Shown piece by piece: positions 17,615 to 26,635 of a DNA stretch of 64,000 nucleotides (position 1 is its first letter; each line of letters opens with the position of its first letter). Origin of the DNA: Clostridium ihumii AP5 (lineage in GTDB: Bacteria > Bacillota > Clostridia > Clostridiales > Clostridiaceae); the NCBI RefSeq assembly GCF_000612845.1, contig NZ_CCAT010000083.1, positions 62,001-126,000 on the forward strand. The letters are read 5' to 3'. The notes under the pieces are model-generated. The model searched no databases and was not told the DNA's origin. It was given only the letters and a program-made list of their open reading frames with translations. Position numbers and translations under genes: made by a program.

Positions 17615-18210
17615 TAACAGAATAAGTGGTGCAGTATCCTAGTCAGGTAAATATCTTTGAGGACGGGGCTAAAAATCCGTTGAAGAGCATATCGATGAAG
17701 TTCCTGGTGCTGGCTTGAGACGCCCAGTTTTGGGCTGGTGCTGGGAGTTAAGGTTGTGGGACAATCACAAAGGCATGTGAAATTGACTCCTACTTCCGTG
17801 GAGACCATTGTATGTGCTTTAGGAGAGATATCTAAAGTACGGCAATGGATTAAACCTGCAATGTGGTAAACTTAGCTATGTGCAGAGTAGCTTGCCTTGA
17901 GTGATATAGGGGGAGGTAATAGAGGAGGTATTATTTCTTAGGCCAAGAGATAGTACTTATTGCTTACTGAAACCTATATTGCAAAAGAGGATAAAAAGAT
18001 ATCCAACTGTTGAGGAAATCTCCTAGGCTGTTTAGAAATAAGGCATATTAGGGATTAAGGTGCAGACTAAGTGGCAATCTAGCCCTATAGTAGTAATGCT
18101 ATAGATAAGGTATTAAAAGGAAACTGCTGAGATGGCGACATCTTAGTTACTTTATGGGAAATCCTGCTAGACCTAAGCTGCAAAATTAACTTAATATGCT
18201 ACCACTATTT
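17615..18210 (+). ncRNA. OLE-type large structured RNA
   Basis: About 600 bases without a credible frame are clearly richer in G and C than their surroundings. The ends pair (AGTGGT 17625-17630 with ACCACT 18201-18206). Internal hairpins include GCCCA-GTTT-TGGGC (17722-17735) and a GNRA-capped stem, CTGAGATG-GCGA-CATCTTAG (18127-18146). Size, placement directly before a small membrane protein and that protein's DxxxD motif all fit OLE RNA, which forms a membrane ribonucleoprotein with OapA. In Bacillus halodurans it affects ethanol, cold and Mg2+ responses. I cannot run an Rfam search, so the family call is by context plus structure. Confidence 0.78.
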
Positions 18211-18343
18211 CATGTATAAACATAGATATACAAATATAATTTGAATTATGAATATAAAATTGAAAATAGATTACAATATATAAAGATAAAGTTTTAATGT
18301 ATATACTTATATTAAAACTTATTAATTTTTTAGGAGGATATAA

Positions 18344-18940
18344 TTGGGGTCGTCGAGTAAAAAAGGTAAAGCTATGAAAAAGGATAAAAGTGATCGAGGG
18401 TGGCTTATAATTATTGTTATAACTACTTTTATGATAAGTGGAACTGTTTCGTTAATATCAGAATCAACATTGTCTCAAGTTAATGTAGTAGTAGCATTAA
18501 TAATATTATTTGTAATAATATTATTAGGAGTTATATTTGATATTATAGGTACAGCAGTTACAGCTGGAGATGAAACACCTTTCCATGCAATGGCTGCAAA
18601 AAAGATAAAAGGTGCAAAAGTAGTTGTAAAATTAATAAGAAATGCAAGTAAAGTTTCAAATTTTTGTAATGACGTTGTAGGTGACGTTGCAGGAATTATA
18701 AGTGGATCTGTAGGTGTTGTAATTGTTGCAAAAATACTGGAAACTAATAGAGGGTTAAATCAAATATTAGTTAGTGCATTAGTGAGTGCTATAATTGCGG
18801 CAATGACAGTTGGTGGAAAAGCTATGGGTAAAAAGTTTGCTATTTCTAAAAGTAATGACATACTTTTTAAAGTAGCAAAAGTTATATATTTTTTTCAACA
18901 AATATTCAAAGGGAAAAATCCTTTTAAGAATACAAAATAG
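18344..18940 (+). CDS. oapA: OapA-like OLE-associated membrane protein
   Basis: A 198-residue basic membrane protein with about four helices: residues 19-38, 46-70, 113-130 and 137-156. The pair Asp110/Asp114 (DVVGD) forms the DxxxD motif that, in B. halodurans OapA, is needed for function. Lys-rich segments at both ends and between helices two and three could contact RNA. It starts with TTG six bases after AGGAGG (18332-18337); an in-frame ATG ten codons later lacks such a site. It follows the structured RNA, its expected binding partner, and ends at a strong terminator. Confidence 0.8.
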   Translation: MGSSSKKGKAMKKDKSDRGWLIIIVITTFMISGTVSLISESTLSQVNVVVALIILFVIILLGVIFDIIGTAVTAGDETPFHAMAAKKIKGAKVVVKLIRNASKVSNFCNDVVGDVAGIISGSVGVVIVAKILETNRGLNQILVSALVSAIIAAMTVGGKAMGKKFAISKSNDILFKVAKVIYFFQQIFKGKNPFKNTK

Positions 18941-18970
18941 ACTATGGAAGATTTCTATAGTCTATTTTTT
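18934..18970 (+). terminator. Terminator of the OLE-oapA unit
   Basis: A 16-bp stem (18934-18949 with 18953-18968, one G-T pair) with a three-base loop and a following T run. It overlaps the oapA stop codon. Confidence 0.85.
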
Positions 18971-19114
18971 TATGGAAATTTATAAATTATTTTCAATGTA
19001 CAATTTTAGGTTATTTTTTTACAAAAATATTTATAAATATAAAAAATAACAAATAAATCATCACAAATTATGTAATATTTAAATAATATATGTATATAGG
19101 TAATATTATTTAAG

Positions 19115-19277
19115 TCATAGGAAAACAATATAATATTTTGAGTTATTTAAATTTCAACTATTAAGTTTTAGCTGGTTCCAAATATTAATTATTAAATGTA
19201 TAAATTAAAATTATTTTGGAAGCCTATATTAATTTTAAAAAAATAGAATTCAAAAGTTAAATTGGGATCCTATAATA
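19115..19277. repeat. Degenerate member of the dispersed element family
   Basis: The segment holds GGTTCCAAATATTAATTA, similar to interior parts of other copies. It ends in TTGGGATCCTATAAT, close to the family right end CTTGGAACCCTATAAT. It fills most of the gap between oapA and the importer operon; the rest is AT-rich without a gene. The ending places TATAAT just upstream of the next gene's ribosome site. Confidence 0.35.
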
Positions 19278-19291
19278 TGGGGGTGAAATTT

Positions 19292-20044
19292 ATGTCCTCT
19301 ATTGTGGATGTTAACAATATAAATATGACTTTTTATACATTGGAAGGTGAATTAAATGTTTTAAAGGATTTAAGTTTTTCACTAGAAGAAGGGAAGATAT
19401 TAGCACTTTTGGGACCATCGGGTAGTGGAAAATCTACAATGCTTAACATTTTAAGTGGTTTACTTAAACCAACATCAGGTGAAATAGATATAAAGGGTAA
19501 AATTGGATATATGTTTCAAAGAGACAATTTGCTAGAGTGGAGAACTATAATGAATAATATAACAATTGGACTTGAAATACAAAATAAATTAAATAATGAA
19601 GCCATGAAGAAAATAGAACATCTTCTTAGAATATATGATCTTTGGGATTTTAGAAATAACTATCCAAGAGAATTATCAGGAGGAATGAGGCAAAGAGTTG
19701 CACTTATAAGAACACTATCTGTTGATCCTGATATATTACTTTTAGATGAGCCGTTTTCGGCATTAGATTATCAAACAAGATTGTTAGTTAGCGATGATAT
19801 ATATAAGATTATACAAAATGAAAAGAAAACTACTATATTAGTAACACATGATATATCAGAGGCAATATCTATGGCAGATTCTGTTGCTGTATTATCAAGG
19901 AGACCTGCAAATATAAAGGCAATACATGATATAAACCTTACAGTTAAAGATGAAAAAACACCATTAACCGCAAGAAAAGCACCAGAGTTTAAAGATTATT
20001 TTGATACACTATGGAAGGAGCTTGATGTAAATGAAAAAGAATAA
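19292..20044 (+). CDS. NitT/TauT-type ABC importer ATPase
   Basis: A 250-residue ATPase of the nitrate/sulfonate/taurine group. Walker A is GPSGSGKST, the Q-loop MFQRDNLLEWRT with its typical LLEWR, the signature LSGGMRQRVALIRTL, Walker B LLLDEPFSALD and the switch VTHDISEA. I start it at 19292 behind GGGGGTG; the frame is open ten codons further upstream. The permease gene overlaps its end by 14 bp. Substrate is decided by the lipoprotein two genes on. Confidence 0.9.
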   Translation: MSSIVDVNNINMTFYTLEGELNVLKDLSFSLEEGKILALLGPSGSGKSTMLNILSGLLKPTSGEIDIKGKIGYMFQRDNLLEWRTIMNNITIGLEIQNKLNNEAMKKIEHLLRIYDLWDFRNNYPRELSGGMRQRVALIRTLSVDPDILLLDEPFSALDYQTRLLVSDDIYKIIQNEKKTTILVTHDISEAISMADSVAVLSRRPANIKAIHDINLTVKDEKTPLTARKAPEFKDYFDTLWKELDVNEKE

Positions 20045-20852
20045 TAGTTCCTTATCTGGATATGAGAAATATCTAAAAGAAAGAAAAACAAAAAAAATAA
20101 AGATACTTTTTTGGCAAATAGCTATTTTAATAATATTTTTAGTTCAATGGGAGATACTGGCGAGAATTGGAGTTGTAGATACATTTCTATTTAGTAAACC
20201 TTCAGATATTTGGGTTCTTTTTAAGGAATATATGGGCAATGGTGAGCTATTTAGGCATATAGGTATATCTGTATGGGAGACTGTACTAGGATTTACAATA
20301 GGAACTATACTGGGTATTATAATTGCAATACTTCTTTGGTGTTCTAAAACAGTTGCAAAAATATTAGATCCATTTTTAGTTGTATTAAATGCACTTCCTA
20401 AAACTGCATTAGCACCAATTCTTATTGTTTGGGCAGGGGCTGGTATAAAAGGAATAGTTGTGATAGCTATAACAATTTCAGTTGTTACAACAATATTATC
20501 AGCATACAATTATTTTATAAATGTAGATGAAGAAAAAGTGAAAATGCTTAGAAGTTTTGGGGCTACAAAAGGACAAATATTAACAAAGCTTATAATGCCA
20601 TCTAATATAGGCAATATAATAAATATAGTAAAAATAAATATTGGAATGTCATGGGTAGGCGTAATAGTTGGAGAATTTTTAGTATCACGGTATGGTATAG
20701 GATATCTAATAGTATATGGAGGTCAGGTATTTAAATTAGATTTAGTTATGATGGGAGTAGTTGTACTAGCTATATGTGCGCTTATTATGTATGAAATTGT
20801 TAATGTAATTGAAAAAGTTTATAGAGCAAGACAAAATGTAGAAAACAATTAA
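20031..20852 (+). CDS. NitT/TauT-type ABC importer permease
   Basis: A 273-residue permease with six helices and a MetI-like transmembrane domain. The coupling (EAA) loop is visible as DEEKVKMLRSFGATKGQILTKLIMPS, roughly residues 164-190. The NALPKTALAPILIVWAG segment is standard for SsuC/TauC relatives. It is translationally coupled to the ATPase. Confidence 0.89.
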   Translation: MKKNNSSLSGYEKYLKERKTKKIKILFWQIAILIIFLVQWEILARIGVVDTFLFSKPSDIWVLFKEYMGNGELFRHIGISVWETVLGFTIGTILGIIIAILLWCSKTVAKILDPFLVVLNALPKTALAPILIVWAGAGIKGIVVIAITISVVTTILSAYNYFINVDEEKVKMLRSFGATKGQILTKLIMPSNIGNIINIVKINIGMSWVGVIVGEFLVSRYGIGYLIVYGGQVFKLDLVMMGVVVLAICALIMYEIVNVIEKVYRARQNVENN

Positions 20853-20949
20853 TAGAAATTAAATTTTAAATTTATATTATTAAAAAATAAATGTATAACC
20901 TAAATATTTTGATTTAAATATTATAAGAGCAATAAAAAGGAGTATAAAA

Positions 20950-21969
20950 ATGAAGAAATTCAAGAAGCTGACAGCTATAATAACTAGTTTATTTATGTGT
21001 ACGCTTATTTTTTCAGGATGTAGCAAGTCAAATGATAAGTTAACTAAAATTAAATTAGCAGAAGTTACTCACTCTGTATTTTATGCACCACAATATGTTG
21101 CAATAAATGAAGGCTTTTTTAAAGAGCAAGGTATAGATATTGAGTTAATGGCAGCACAAGGAGCAGATAAGACTATGGCCGCATTGGTATCTGGGGAAGT
21201 TCAAATAGGACTTATGGGACCAGAAGCATCAATATATGTTTATAACAAAGGAAGCGATAATTATGCTATAAACTTTGCTCAACTTACCAAAAGAGATGGA
21301 AGCTTTTTAGTTGGTAGACAAAAGGAAGATAAATTTAAATTTGAAAATTTAAAAGGAAAAGAAATACTTGGCGGAAGAAAAGGTGGAGTGCCTGAAATGA
21401 CATTAGAATACACTATAAAAGATAATGGCATTAAAATAGGAACAGGGAAAGATGAGGCTAATGTAAGAACAGATATACAATTTAATGTTATGGCAGGTTC
21501 ATTTACAGGAGGAGAAGGAGATTATGTTACATTGTTTGAACCATCAGCTACTGCAATGGAAAAAGAGGGTAAAGGTTACATTGTAGCATCTATAGGAGAA
21601 GCATCAGGTGAAATTCCATATACAGCTTATTCAGCAACTAATAAATATATTGATAAAAATAAAGATTTAATTCAAAAATTTACAAATGCAGTTTATAAAG
21701 GCCAACAATATGTAAAAACTCACAGTGCAGAAGAAATAGCAAAATCAATAGCACCATTTTTTAAAGATATAAAAATGGATGATTTAATTACAGTTGTAAA
21801 TAGATATAAATCAATAGATGCATGGTGTGAAAATCCAATACTTGAAGAAAAGAGTTTAGATAGACTTATGGAAGTTATGGAAAAAGCAGGTGAACTAGAT
21901 AAGAAAGCTCCATATGATAAAATTGTAACTAGAACCTATGCAGAGAAAACAATAAAAGATAACAAATAG
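20950..21969 (+). CDS. NitT/TauT-family substrate-binding lipoprotein
   Basis: A 339-residue protein with a lipoprotein signal (IFSGC, lipidated Cys24). An NMT1/SsuA-like binding fold starts with KIKLAEVTHSVFYAPQYVAINEGFFKEQGIDIEL. It captures substrate for the preceding ATPase and permease. Relatives bind sulfonates, nitrate or pyrimidine precursors. The next gene encodes a probable C-S lyase, which makes a sulfur compound attractive but not proven. Confidence 0.86.
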   Translation: MKKFKKLTAIITSLFMCTLIFSGCSKSNDKLTKIKLAEVTHSVFYAPQYVAINEGFFKEQGIDIELMAAQGADKTMAALVSGEVQIGLMGPEASIYVYNKGSDNYAINFAQLTKRDGSFLVGRQKEDKFKFENLKGKEILGGRKGGVPEMTLEYTIKDNGIKIGTGKDEANVRTDIQFNVMAGSFTGGEGDYVTLFEPSATAMEKEGKGYIVASIGEASGEIPYTAYSATNKYIDKNKDLIQKFTNAVYKGQQYVKTHSAEEIAKSIAPFFKDIKMDDLITVVNRYKSIDAWCENPILEEKSLDRLMEVMEKAGELDKKAPYDKIVTRTYAEKTIKDNK

Positions 21970-22007
21970 GAAATGAATTATTTATAGAAATTTTAAATAC
22001 TAATTAA

Positions 22008-22099
22008 GGTTGTTAATGATTGAAAAAGTAGATAGTATATAATTAAAAGGGATAAAATTGCAAAAATTTTTAATTGTATAATAAAAATCATTAGCAATC
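22008..22099 (+). promoter_or_regulatory. Distant inverted repeat in the leader of the aminotransferase
   Basis: GGTTGTTAATGATT (from 22008) can pair over 14 positions, two of them G-T, with AATCATTAGCAATC (22086-22099). The loop is over 60 nt. The wobble pairs make an RNA stem more likely than a protein site. I match it to no known riboswitch. Confidence 0.3.
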
Positions 22100-22142
22100 T
22101 TTTATTTAATTAATTCAACATATGTGGAGGATAAATATAATT

Positions 22143-23312
22143 ATGTACAGTTTTGAAAAAAGAGTTGATAGAAGCAATAGCAATTGTATTAAGTGGGATA
22201 CAGTTAAAGAACTTTATGGATGTGAAGAAGTTATTCCAATGTGGATAGCTGATATGGATTTTGAAATAGAACCATCAATAGTTAAGGCTATACAAGAAAG
22301 ACTAGAACATTCAGTTTTAGGATATACATTTACACCTAATTCATACTATGATGCAGTAATAAGTTGGTTTAAAAAAAGATTTGATTGGAATGTAGAAAAA
22401 GAGTGGATTAAATTTTCTCCAGGAGTAGTACCTGGTGTAAATAGCATAATTGCTGCATATACAAAGCCGGGAGATGAAGTAATACTTCAAACACCAGTAT
22501 ATCATCCATTTTATAAACTAGTAAAAAATAATGGGTGTCAAGTTATAGAAAATCCATTAATATATGATGGCGAAAAATATGATATGGATTTTGAAAACTT
22601 AGAAAGCATAATAACTGATAGGACAAGAATGATAATACTTTGTAGTCCACATAATCCAGTTGGAAGAGTATGGACTAAAGATGAATTGAAAAAATTAGGA
22701 GATATATGTATAAAGCATAATGTTTTAATAGTTTCAGATGAAATACATGCAGATATAATATATAAACCTTATAAGCATACAGTATTTAGTTCTATAAGTG
22801 ATGAATTTGCTGAGAATTCTATAATATGTACTGCTCCTAATAAAACATTTAATATAGCAGGACTTCAAACTGCAAATATAATTATAAAAAATGAAAAACT
22901 AAGAAAAGAGTTTGATATTCAATTAGATAAGCATTGTGTACATGAACCAAACGTTTTTGGAGCTATAGCACAGGAAGCAGCTTATTCAAATGGAGAAGAA
23001 TGGTATAATGGACTTATGGAATATTTAACTGAAAATCTTAAGTTTACTATAGATTTTTTTGAAAAAAGAATACCTAAAATTAAACTAGTAAAACCAGAAG
23101 GTACATATTTATTATGGTTAGATTGTACAAATTTAAATATGAATGCTTCAGATTTAAAAGATTTCTTTGTGAAAAAATGTAAAGTTGGATTTAATGATGG
23201 TAGTATGTTTGGGATTAAAGGTGAAATGTTCCAAAGAATGAATATAGCTACAAGTAGAGAAATTATTAAAGATGCATTAGAACGAATTGAGAGAGAAGTT
23301 AATAAGTTATAA
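22143..23312 (+). CDS. PatB/MalY-type aminotransferase (cystathionine beta-lyase-like)
   Basis: A 389-residue fold-type I PLP enzyme of the MalY/PatB group. It opens with FEKRVDRSNSNCIKWDTVKE and IPMWIADMDFE, the hallmark of this subgroup. It has the CSPHNPVGRVW motif, SDEIHAD for cofactor binding and the Schiff-base lysine in TAPNKTFNIAGLQ. These enzymes cleave C-S bonds of cystathionine or cysteine conjugates or act as aminotransferases. The start ATG lies 12 bases after GTGGAGG, longer than usual. It has its own terminator. Confidence 0.87.
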   Translation: MYSFEKRVDRSNSNCIKWDTVKELYGCEEVIPMWIADMDFEIEPSIVKAIQERLEHSVLGYTFTPNSYYDAVISWFKKRFDWNVEKEWIKFSPGVVPGVNSIIAAYTKPGDEVILQTPVYHPFYKLVKNNGCQVIENPLIYDGEKYDMDFENLESIITDRTRMIILCSPHNPVGRVWTKDELKKLGDICIKHNVLIVSDEIHADIIYKPYKHTVFSSISDEFAENSIICTAPNKTFNIAGLQTANIIIKNEKLRKEFDIQLDKHCVHEPNVFGAIAQEAAYSNGEEWYNGLMEYLTENLKFTIDFFEKRIPKIKLVKPEGTYLLWLDCTNLNMNASDLKDFFVKKCKVGFNDGSMFGIKGEMFQRMNIATSREIIKDALERIEREVNKL

Positions 23313-23331
23313 AAATATTATTAGAGAACTT

Positions 23332-23361
23332 AAAGTGTTGTTTTTAACAGCACTTTTTTTA
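23332..23361 (+). terminator. Terminator after the PatB-like gene
   Basis: An 11-bp stem (23332-23342 with 23346-23356, one G-T pair) is followed by a T run to 23360. Confidence 0.82.
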
Positions 23362-23367
23362 TTTGAA

Positions 23368-23398
23368 AGGTAAACTTATTTTGAAAATAGGTTTACAA
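23368..23398 (+). promoter_or_regulatory. Probable BirA operator upstream of bioY
   Basis: GTAAACTTAT (23370-23379) and ATAGGTTTAC (23387-23396) form an inverted repeat with one mismatch. The GTAAAC and GTTTAC cores are separated as in Firmicute biotin operators (GTAAAC ... GTTTACAA). A TATAAT lies at 23400-23405. Biotin-bound BirA would repress the transporter gene. Confidence 0.6.
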
Positions 23399-23456
23399 AT
23401 ATAATGTTTCTATGTATACTTATTTAAGAAAATATAAGGTTGGGGGAGTGAACCTA

Positions 23457-24038
23457 ATGTATAAGACGAGAAATTTAATATTAGTATCATTATTTACAGC
23501 ATTGACAGCTATAGGTGCATTTATAACAATACCAATACCTGTAGTTCCATTTACACTTCAATTTTTATTTTGTGCATTTGCAGGAATATTATTAGGTGCT
23601 AAACTAGGGGCTTTATCGCAGTTATTGTATGTACTTATTGGATTATTAGGAGTACCTGTATTCACACAAGGTGGGGGAATTGGATATATATTAAAACCGA
23701 CTTTTGGATATTTGATTGGATTTATTGTAGCAGCATATTTTATAGGAAAAATAACAGAGAAGATTAAAGTATTGACTATAAAAAATTCATTATGTTCGAT
23801 ACTTATAGGATTATTTTTTGTATATCTTTTTGGGGTAGTGCATTTATATCTTATAAAAAATTTGTATTTAGGAACTTCAAATTTTGGGATAATGACAGCT
23901 ATTTGGTCCGGTGCTATAGTATGTTTAGGAGGAGATATTTTACTTAGCATAATAACTTCAGTGGTGGCAGTAAAAATCATACCTGTAATAAGAAAAATTG
24001 GTTATGCACCATATAATAAAAATATTAAAAGCAAATAA
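23457..24038 (+). CDS. bioY: Biotin transporter BioY
   Basis: A 193-residue S component with six helices. It shows the BioY hallmarks: ITIPIPVVPFTLQ near residues 23-35, GALSQLLYVLIGLLGVPVF and the GGIGYILKPTFGYLIGF substrate-site region near residues 76-92. It imports biotin with a shared energy-coupling module encoded elsewhere. I start it at 23457 behind GGGGGAG; fifteen upstream codons lack support. A BirA-like operator precedes it and a strong hairpin follows. Confidence 0.92.
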   Translation: MYKTRNLILVSLFTALTAIGAFITIPIPVVPFTLQFLFCAFAGILLGAKLGALSQLLYVLIGLLGVPVFTQGGGIGYILKPTFGYLIGFIVAAYFIGKITEKIKVLTIKNSLCSILIGLFFVYLFGVVHLYLIKNLYLGTSNFGIMTAIWSGAIVCLGGDILLSIITSVVAVKIIPVIRKIGYAPYNKNIKSK

Positions 24039-24039
24039 A

Positions 24040-24082
24040 AAAAGCTTTAAAAAAGTTAATAAACTTTTTTAAAGCTTTTTTT
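24040..24082 (+). terminator. Terminator of bioY
   Basis: An 18-bp perfect stem (24040-24057 with 24062-24079) with a four-base loop ends in a T run. From 24083 to 24316 I see no gene. Confidence 0.88.
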
Positions 24083-24316
24083 ACAATGAAATATAGGAAT
24101 TTGAAAAATGTACTACTAAATGATAAAATGTGACATAAACACTAATAAAAGTATATTAAGAAGATACTGAAAAAACATTTAAATTAATAGGAAAATTAAA
24201 TAAAATATTGAAGAACTTTTAGGAAACTTCGAGATTATAAGAGAGGGAAATAAAGATTTAAATATAGCATTGTAAGGAGGGATAAATTTATAAAGTAGAC
24301 TTTAACTAAAATTCTA

Positions 24317-24344
24317 TTGAAAGCTTAGGTTGCTTAAAAGAGTA
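24317..24344 (+). repeat. 28-bp inverted repeat, left copy
   Basis: This 28-bp sequence with core AAGCTTAGGTTGCTTAAAAG (24321-24340) is repeated exactly in inverted orientation at 26150-26177. The two copies enclose the whole chemoreceptor gene. Confidence 0.85.
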
Positions 24345-24367
24345 GTTTATATTTTAAGTATTATATA

Positions 24368-24403
24368 AAAGGCTAGGGTGAAATTATTATTCTAGTCTTT
24401 TTT
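24368..24403 (+). terminator. Terminator-like hairpin just upstream of the chemoreceptor gene
   Basis: AAAGGCTAG (24368-24376) pairs with CTAGTCTTT (24392-24400, one G-T pair) and runs into a T stretch, 27 bases before the start codon. It either insulates the gene from upstream transcription or acts as an attenuator. Confidence 0.55.
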
Positions 24404-24430
24404 GTGAGAATAAAGAATAGGACGGTAGTT

Positions 24431-26140
24431 ATGAGAAATAAAAAAGTAGGTGTAAAGCTTGTAGTTTCATTTTCAATAATAGTTCTCTTTATATTTATAA
24501 TAGGATATACATCTAGTAGGGAACTAAAAATTGTAAATGAAATTCATAAACAAATTCAAATCAATGATAATGGAAATATATCATTAAAAGATATTCAAAA
24601 AAATATATATGATATAAGTTGCACATTTGCAGAAATAAATTTAAAAGATAAATCAGATTTTGAAAATCAAAATAAGAAAATTCAACAATCATTAAGTAAT
24701 TTAAAAAAAGCTTTTGAAATTTATGATGATGAGGATACAAGTGGTGAATTTTTAGAAGGCGAAGAAGAAATATATAATGTTTTTGTCACTCAGTATGATA
24801 GTTACAAATCTAAAATAGATGAAATTTCAGCTAATGTAAAAAAAGATAGTACAAAAAATATTAATGAAATGTACATAAGTTATCAAGAAATAAAAAATAA
24901 CTTAGTGTTAGCAGCAGATAAATTAGTTGAATTAAATGATGCTAATACAGAAAAATTACAGATAGAGGCTGAAAAAATAACTAAATCAAGTAAGTTTCAA
25001 GTATTTTTAATGTCATTTATAGGATTAGTAATATCAGTACTAATGGCTATAAGAATTATTTATGATATTAAGAAGCCATTAGAAAGCATGAAAAAGTTTG
25101 CAAATGAATTAGCTCATTATAATTTAAATTATGATGTTACTATAAAGAATAAAGATGAGTTTGGCGAAGTTGCAACAGCACTAAAAAATATTAGAGAAAA
25201 TATGCGTGATATAGTTAGTATTTTAGATAATAAATCTACAGAATTAACAGATGAAAGTAATAGATTATCAGATAATATAGAGAATATAACAGGAAAATTC
25301 GAAGATATAAGTGAAGAAAGTTCAGAGATTGCAGCACAAGTTCAAGAGGCAACAGCTGCCACAGAAGAAATATCAGCATCAGTAGAAGAGATTAATTCAA
25401 GTGTAGAGGAACTAACAGCAAGGTCAACAGAAGGTAGTAATAAAGCTATAATGATAAAAGAAAAAGCTATTAAATCTAAAAACATGATTAATGATTCTAG
25501 AAAAGTTTCATTAAAAATTTATTATGAAAAGCAAGATGGTATAGTAAAAGCTATAAAAGATGGAGAAGTTGTTAATGAAATAAAAGTTATGGCAGATGGA
25601 ATAGCGCAAATAGCAGAGCAAACAAATCTTTTAGCATTAAATGCTTCAATAGAAGCAGCAAGAGCAGGGGAACAAGGAAAAGGTTTTGCTGTAGTTGCTA
25701 ATGAAGTTGGATCGTTAGCAGAACAATGTAAGGAGACTGTTTCTACAATTCAAGGTACTGTAGAAAAAGTTGAAAATGCATTTAAAAGTTTATCAGAAAA
25801 TGCAAATGGAATTTTAGAATTCTTAGATGGACCTATAACTAGAGATTATGATGAATTTGAAGAAGTAAGCGCACAATATGAAGAAGATGCTAATTTCATA
25901 AGTGAAATGTCAGAAGATATAGCTGCGATGACAGAAGAAATAAGTGCAACAATAAATGGTGTAGCAGATGCAATTCAAGGTGTAGCAGCATCTTCACAAC
26001 AAGCTAGTGAAAGCACAAATAAAATAAGTGATGTGATAAATACATTAAATACAAGCATGGAAAGTATAGATAAAAATTCACAAATTCAAGCAGAGTTAGC
26101 AGAAAGTCTAACAGAAGTTATAGGAAAGTTCAAAATATAA
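24431..26140 (+). CDS. Methyl-accepting chemotaxis protein
   Basis: A 569-residue receptor. Transmembrane helices lie at about residues 8-28 and 191-210, with a four-helix-bundle-type sensor of ~160 residues between them. A HAMP region follows ([17 protein letters not shown]) and then a long coiled-coil signalling domain with the conserved tip [20 protein letters not shown]. The start at 24431 follows a weak AGGACGG; the frame opens nine codons earlier with GTG. The ligand is unknown. I found no c-di-GMP riboswitch upstream. Perfect inverted repeats on both sides could allow inversion of the whole gene. Confidence 0.9.
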   Translation: MRNKKVGVKLVVSFSIIVLFIFIIGYTSSRELKIVNEIHKQIQINDNGNISLKDIQKNIYDISCTFAEINLKDKSDFENQNKKIQQSLSNLKKAFEIYDDEDTSGEFLEGEEEIYNVFVTQYDSYKSKIDEISANVKKDSTKNINEMYISYQEIKNNLVLAADKLVELNDANTEKLQIEAEKITKSSKFQVFLMSFIGLVISVLMAIRIIYDIKKPLESMKKFANELAHYNLNYDVTIKNKDEFGEVATALKNIRENMRDIVSILDNKSTELTDESNRLSDNIENITGKFEDISEESSEIAAQVQEATAATEEISASVEEINSSVEELTARSTEGSNKAIMIKEKAIKSKNMINDSRKVSLKIYYEKQDGIVKAIKDGEVVNEIKVMADGIAQIAEQTNLLALNASIEAARAGEQGKGFAVVANEVGSLAEQCKETVSTIQGTVEKVENAFKSLSENANGILEFLDGPITRDYDEFEEVSAQYEEDANFISEMSEDIAAMTEEISATINGVADAIQGVAASSQQASESTNKISDVINTLNTSMESIDKNSQIQAELAESLTEVIGKFKI

Positions 26141-26149
26141 ACTAAGTAA

Positions 26150-26177
26150 TACTCTTTTAAGCAACCTAAGCTTTCAA
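26150..26177 (-). repeat. 28-bp inverted repeat, right copy
   Basis: The exact reverse complement of 24317-24344, starting nine bases after the chemoreceptor stop codon. A dispersed element begins six bases further on. Confidence 0.85.
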
Positions 26178-26182
26178 ACTTT

Positions 26183-26556
26183 TATAGGGTTCCAAGTTAA
26201 AAAATGAAATTATTCTTATTTAAGTTGAGAAAGAGAAATTCAAAGTATAGTACAAGAATTAACAATTAACGATGAACAAGTAATAGCTACAGTTACTATT
26301 AAAACTATGGTTAGTAAGAATATTATAATGGGGAATTTATTCTCAAAAATGAACCTTTTATGGATAAATATTATATTAATTTTATTTGAAGTACAAATAA
26401 AACATTGTAGCGGGGATTTCAATACCCGAGGATATTCACAATCACTATTCACTCTTACTTTTTACTTGGTTCTCAACATGACAATAGAATAAACTATAAG
26501 CTTAATAGTATCATTTGATAAAGAGGTTGTTTTAAATTTGAATCTGGAACCCCATA
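26183..26556. mobile_element. 374-bp member of the dispersed element family
   Basis: It begins TATAGGGTTCCAAGTT and ends GAATCTGGAACCCCATA, near-perfect terminal inverted repeats. The interior has the family segments AATTAACAATTAACGATG and TTAATAGTATCATTTGAT. No gene is supported inside; small frames there are not conserved with other copies. Confidence 0.65.
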
Positions 26557-26635
26557 GATGTATGTTATAATTATTAAAGAAAATAATATATTAGATAAAT
26601 AATAAAATTGAAAGCATGAAGAGGAGTGAATAGAT

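Noticed and set aside
17615-18210. Group I or group II intron, RNase P RNA or tmRNA
   Set aside because: I saw no group II domain V motif, no full group I P7 pairing, and no RNase P or tmRNA signature. The size and the OapA-like neighbour favour OLE RNA.
24121-24430. c-di-GMP riboswitch upstream of the chemoreceptor
   Set aside because: No class I or class II core sequence could be found, although such genes often have one in clostridia.
26240-26492. Small frames on both strands inside the element at 26183-26556
   Set aside because: They overlap each other, lack ribosome sites and are not kept in other copies of the element.
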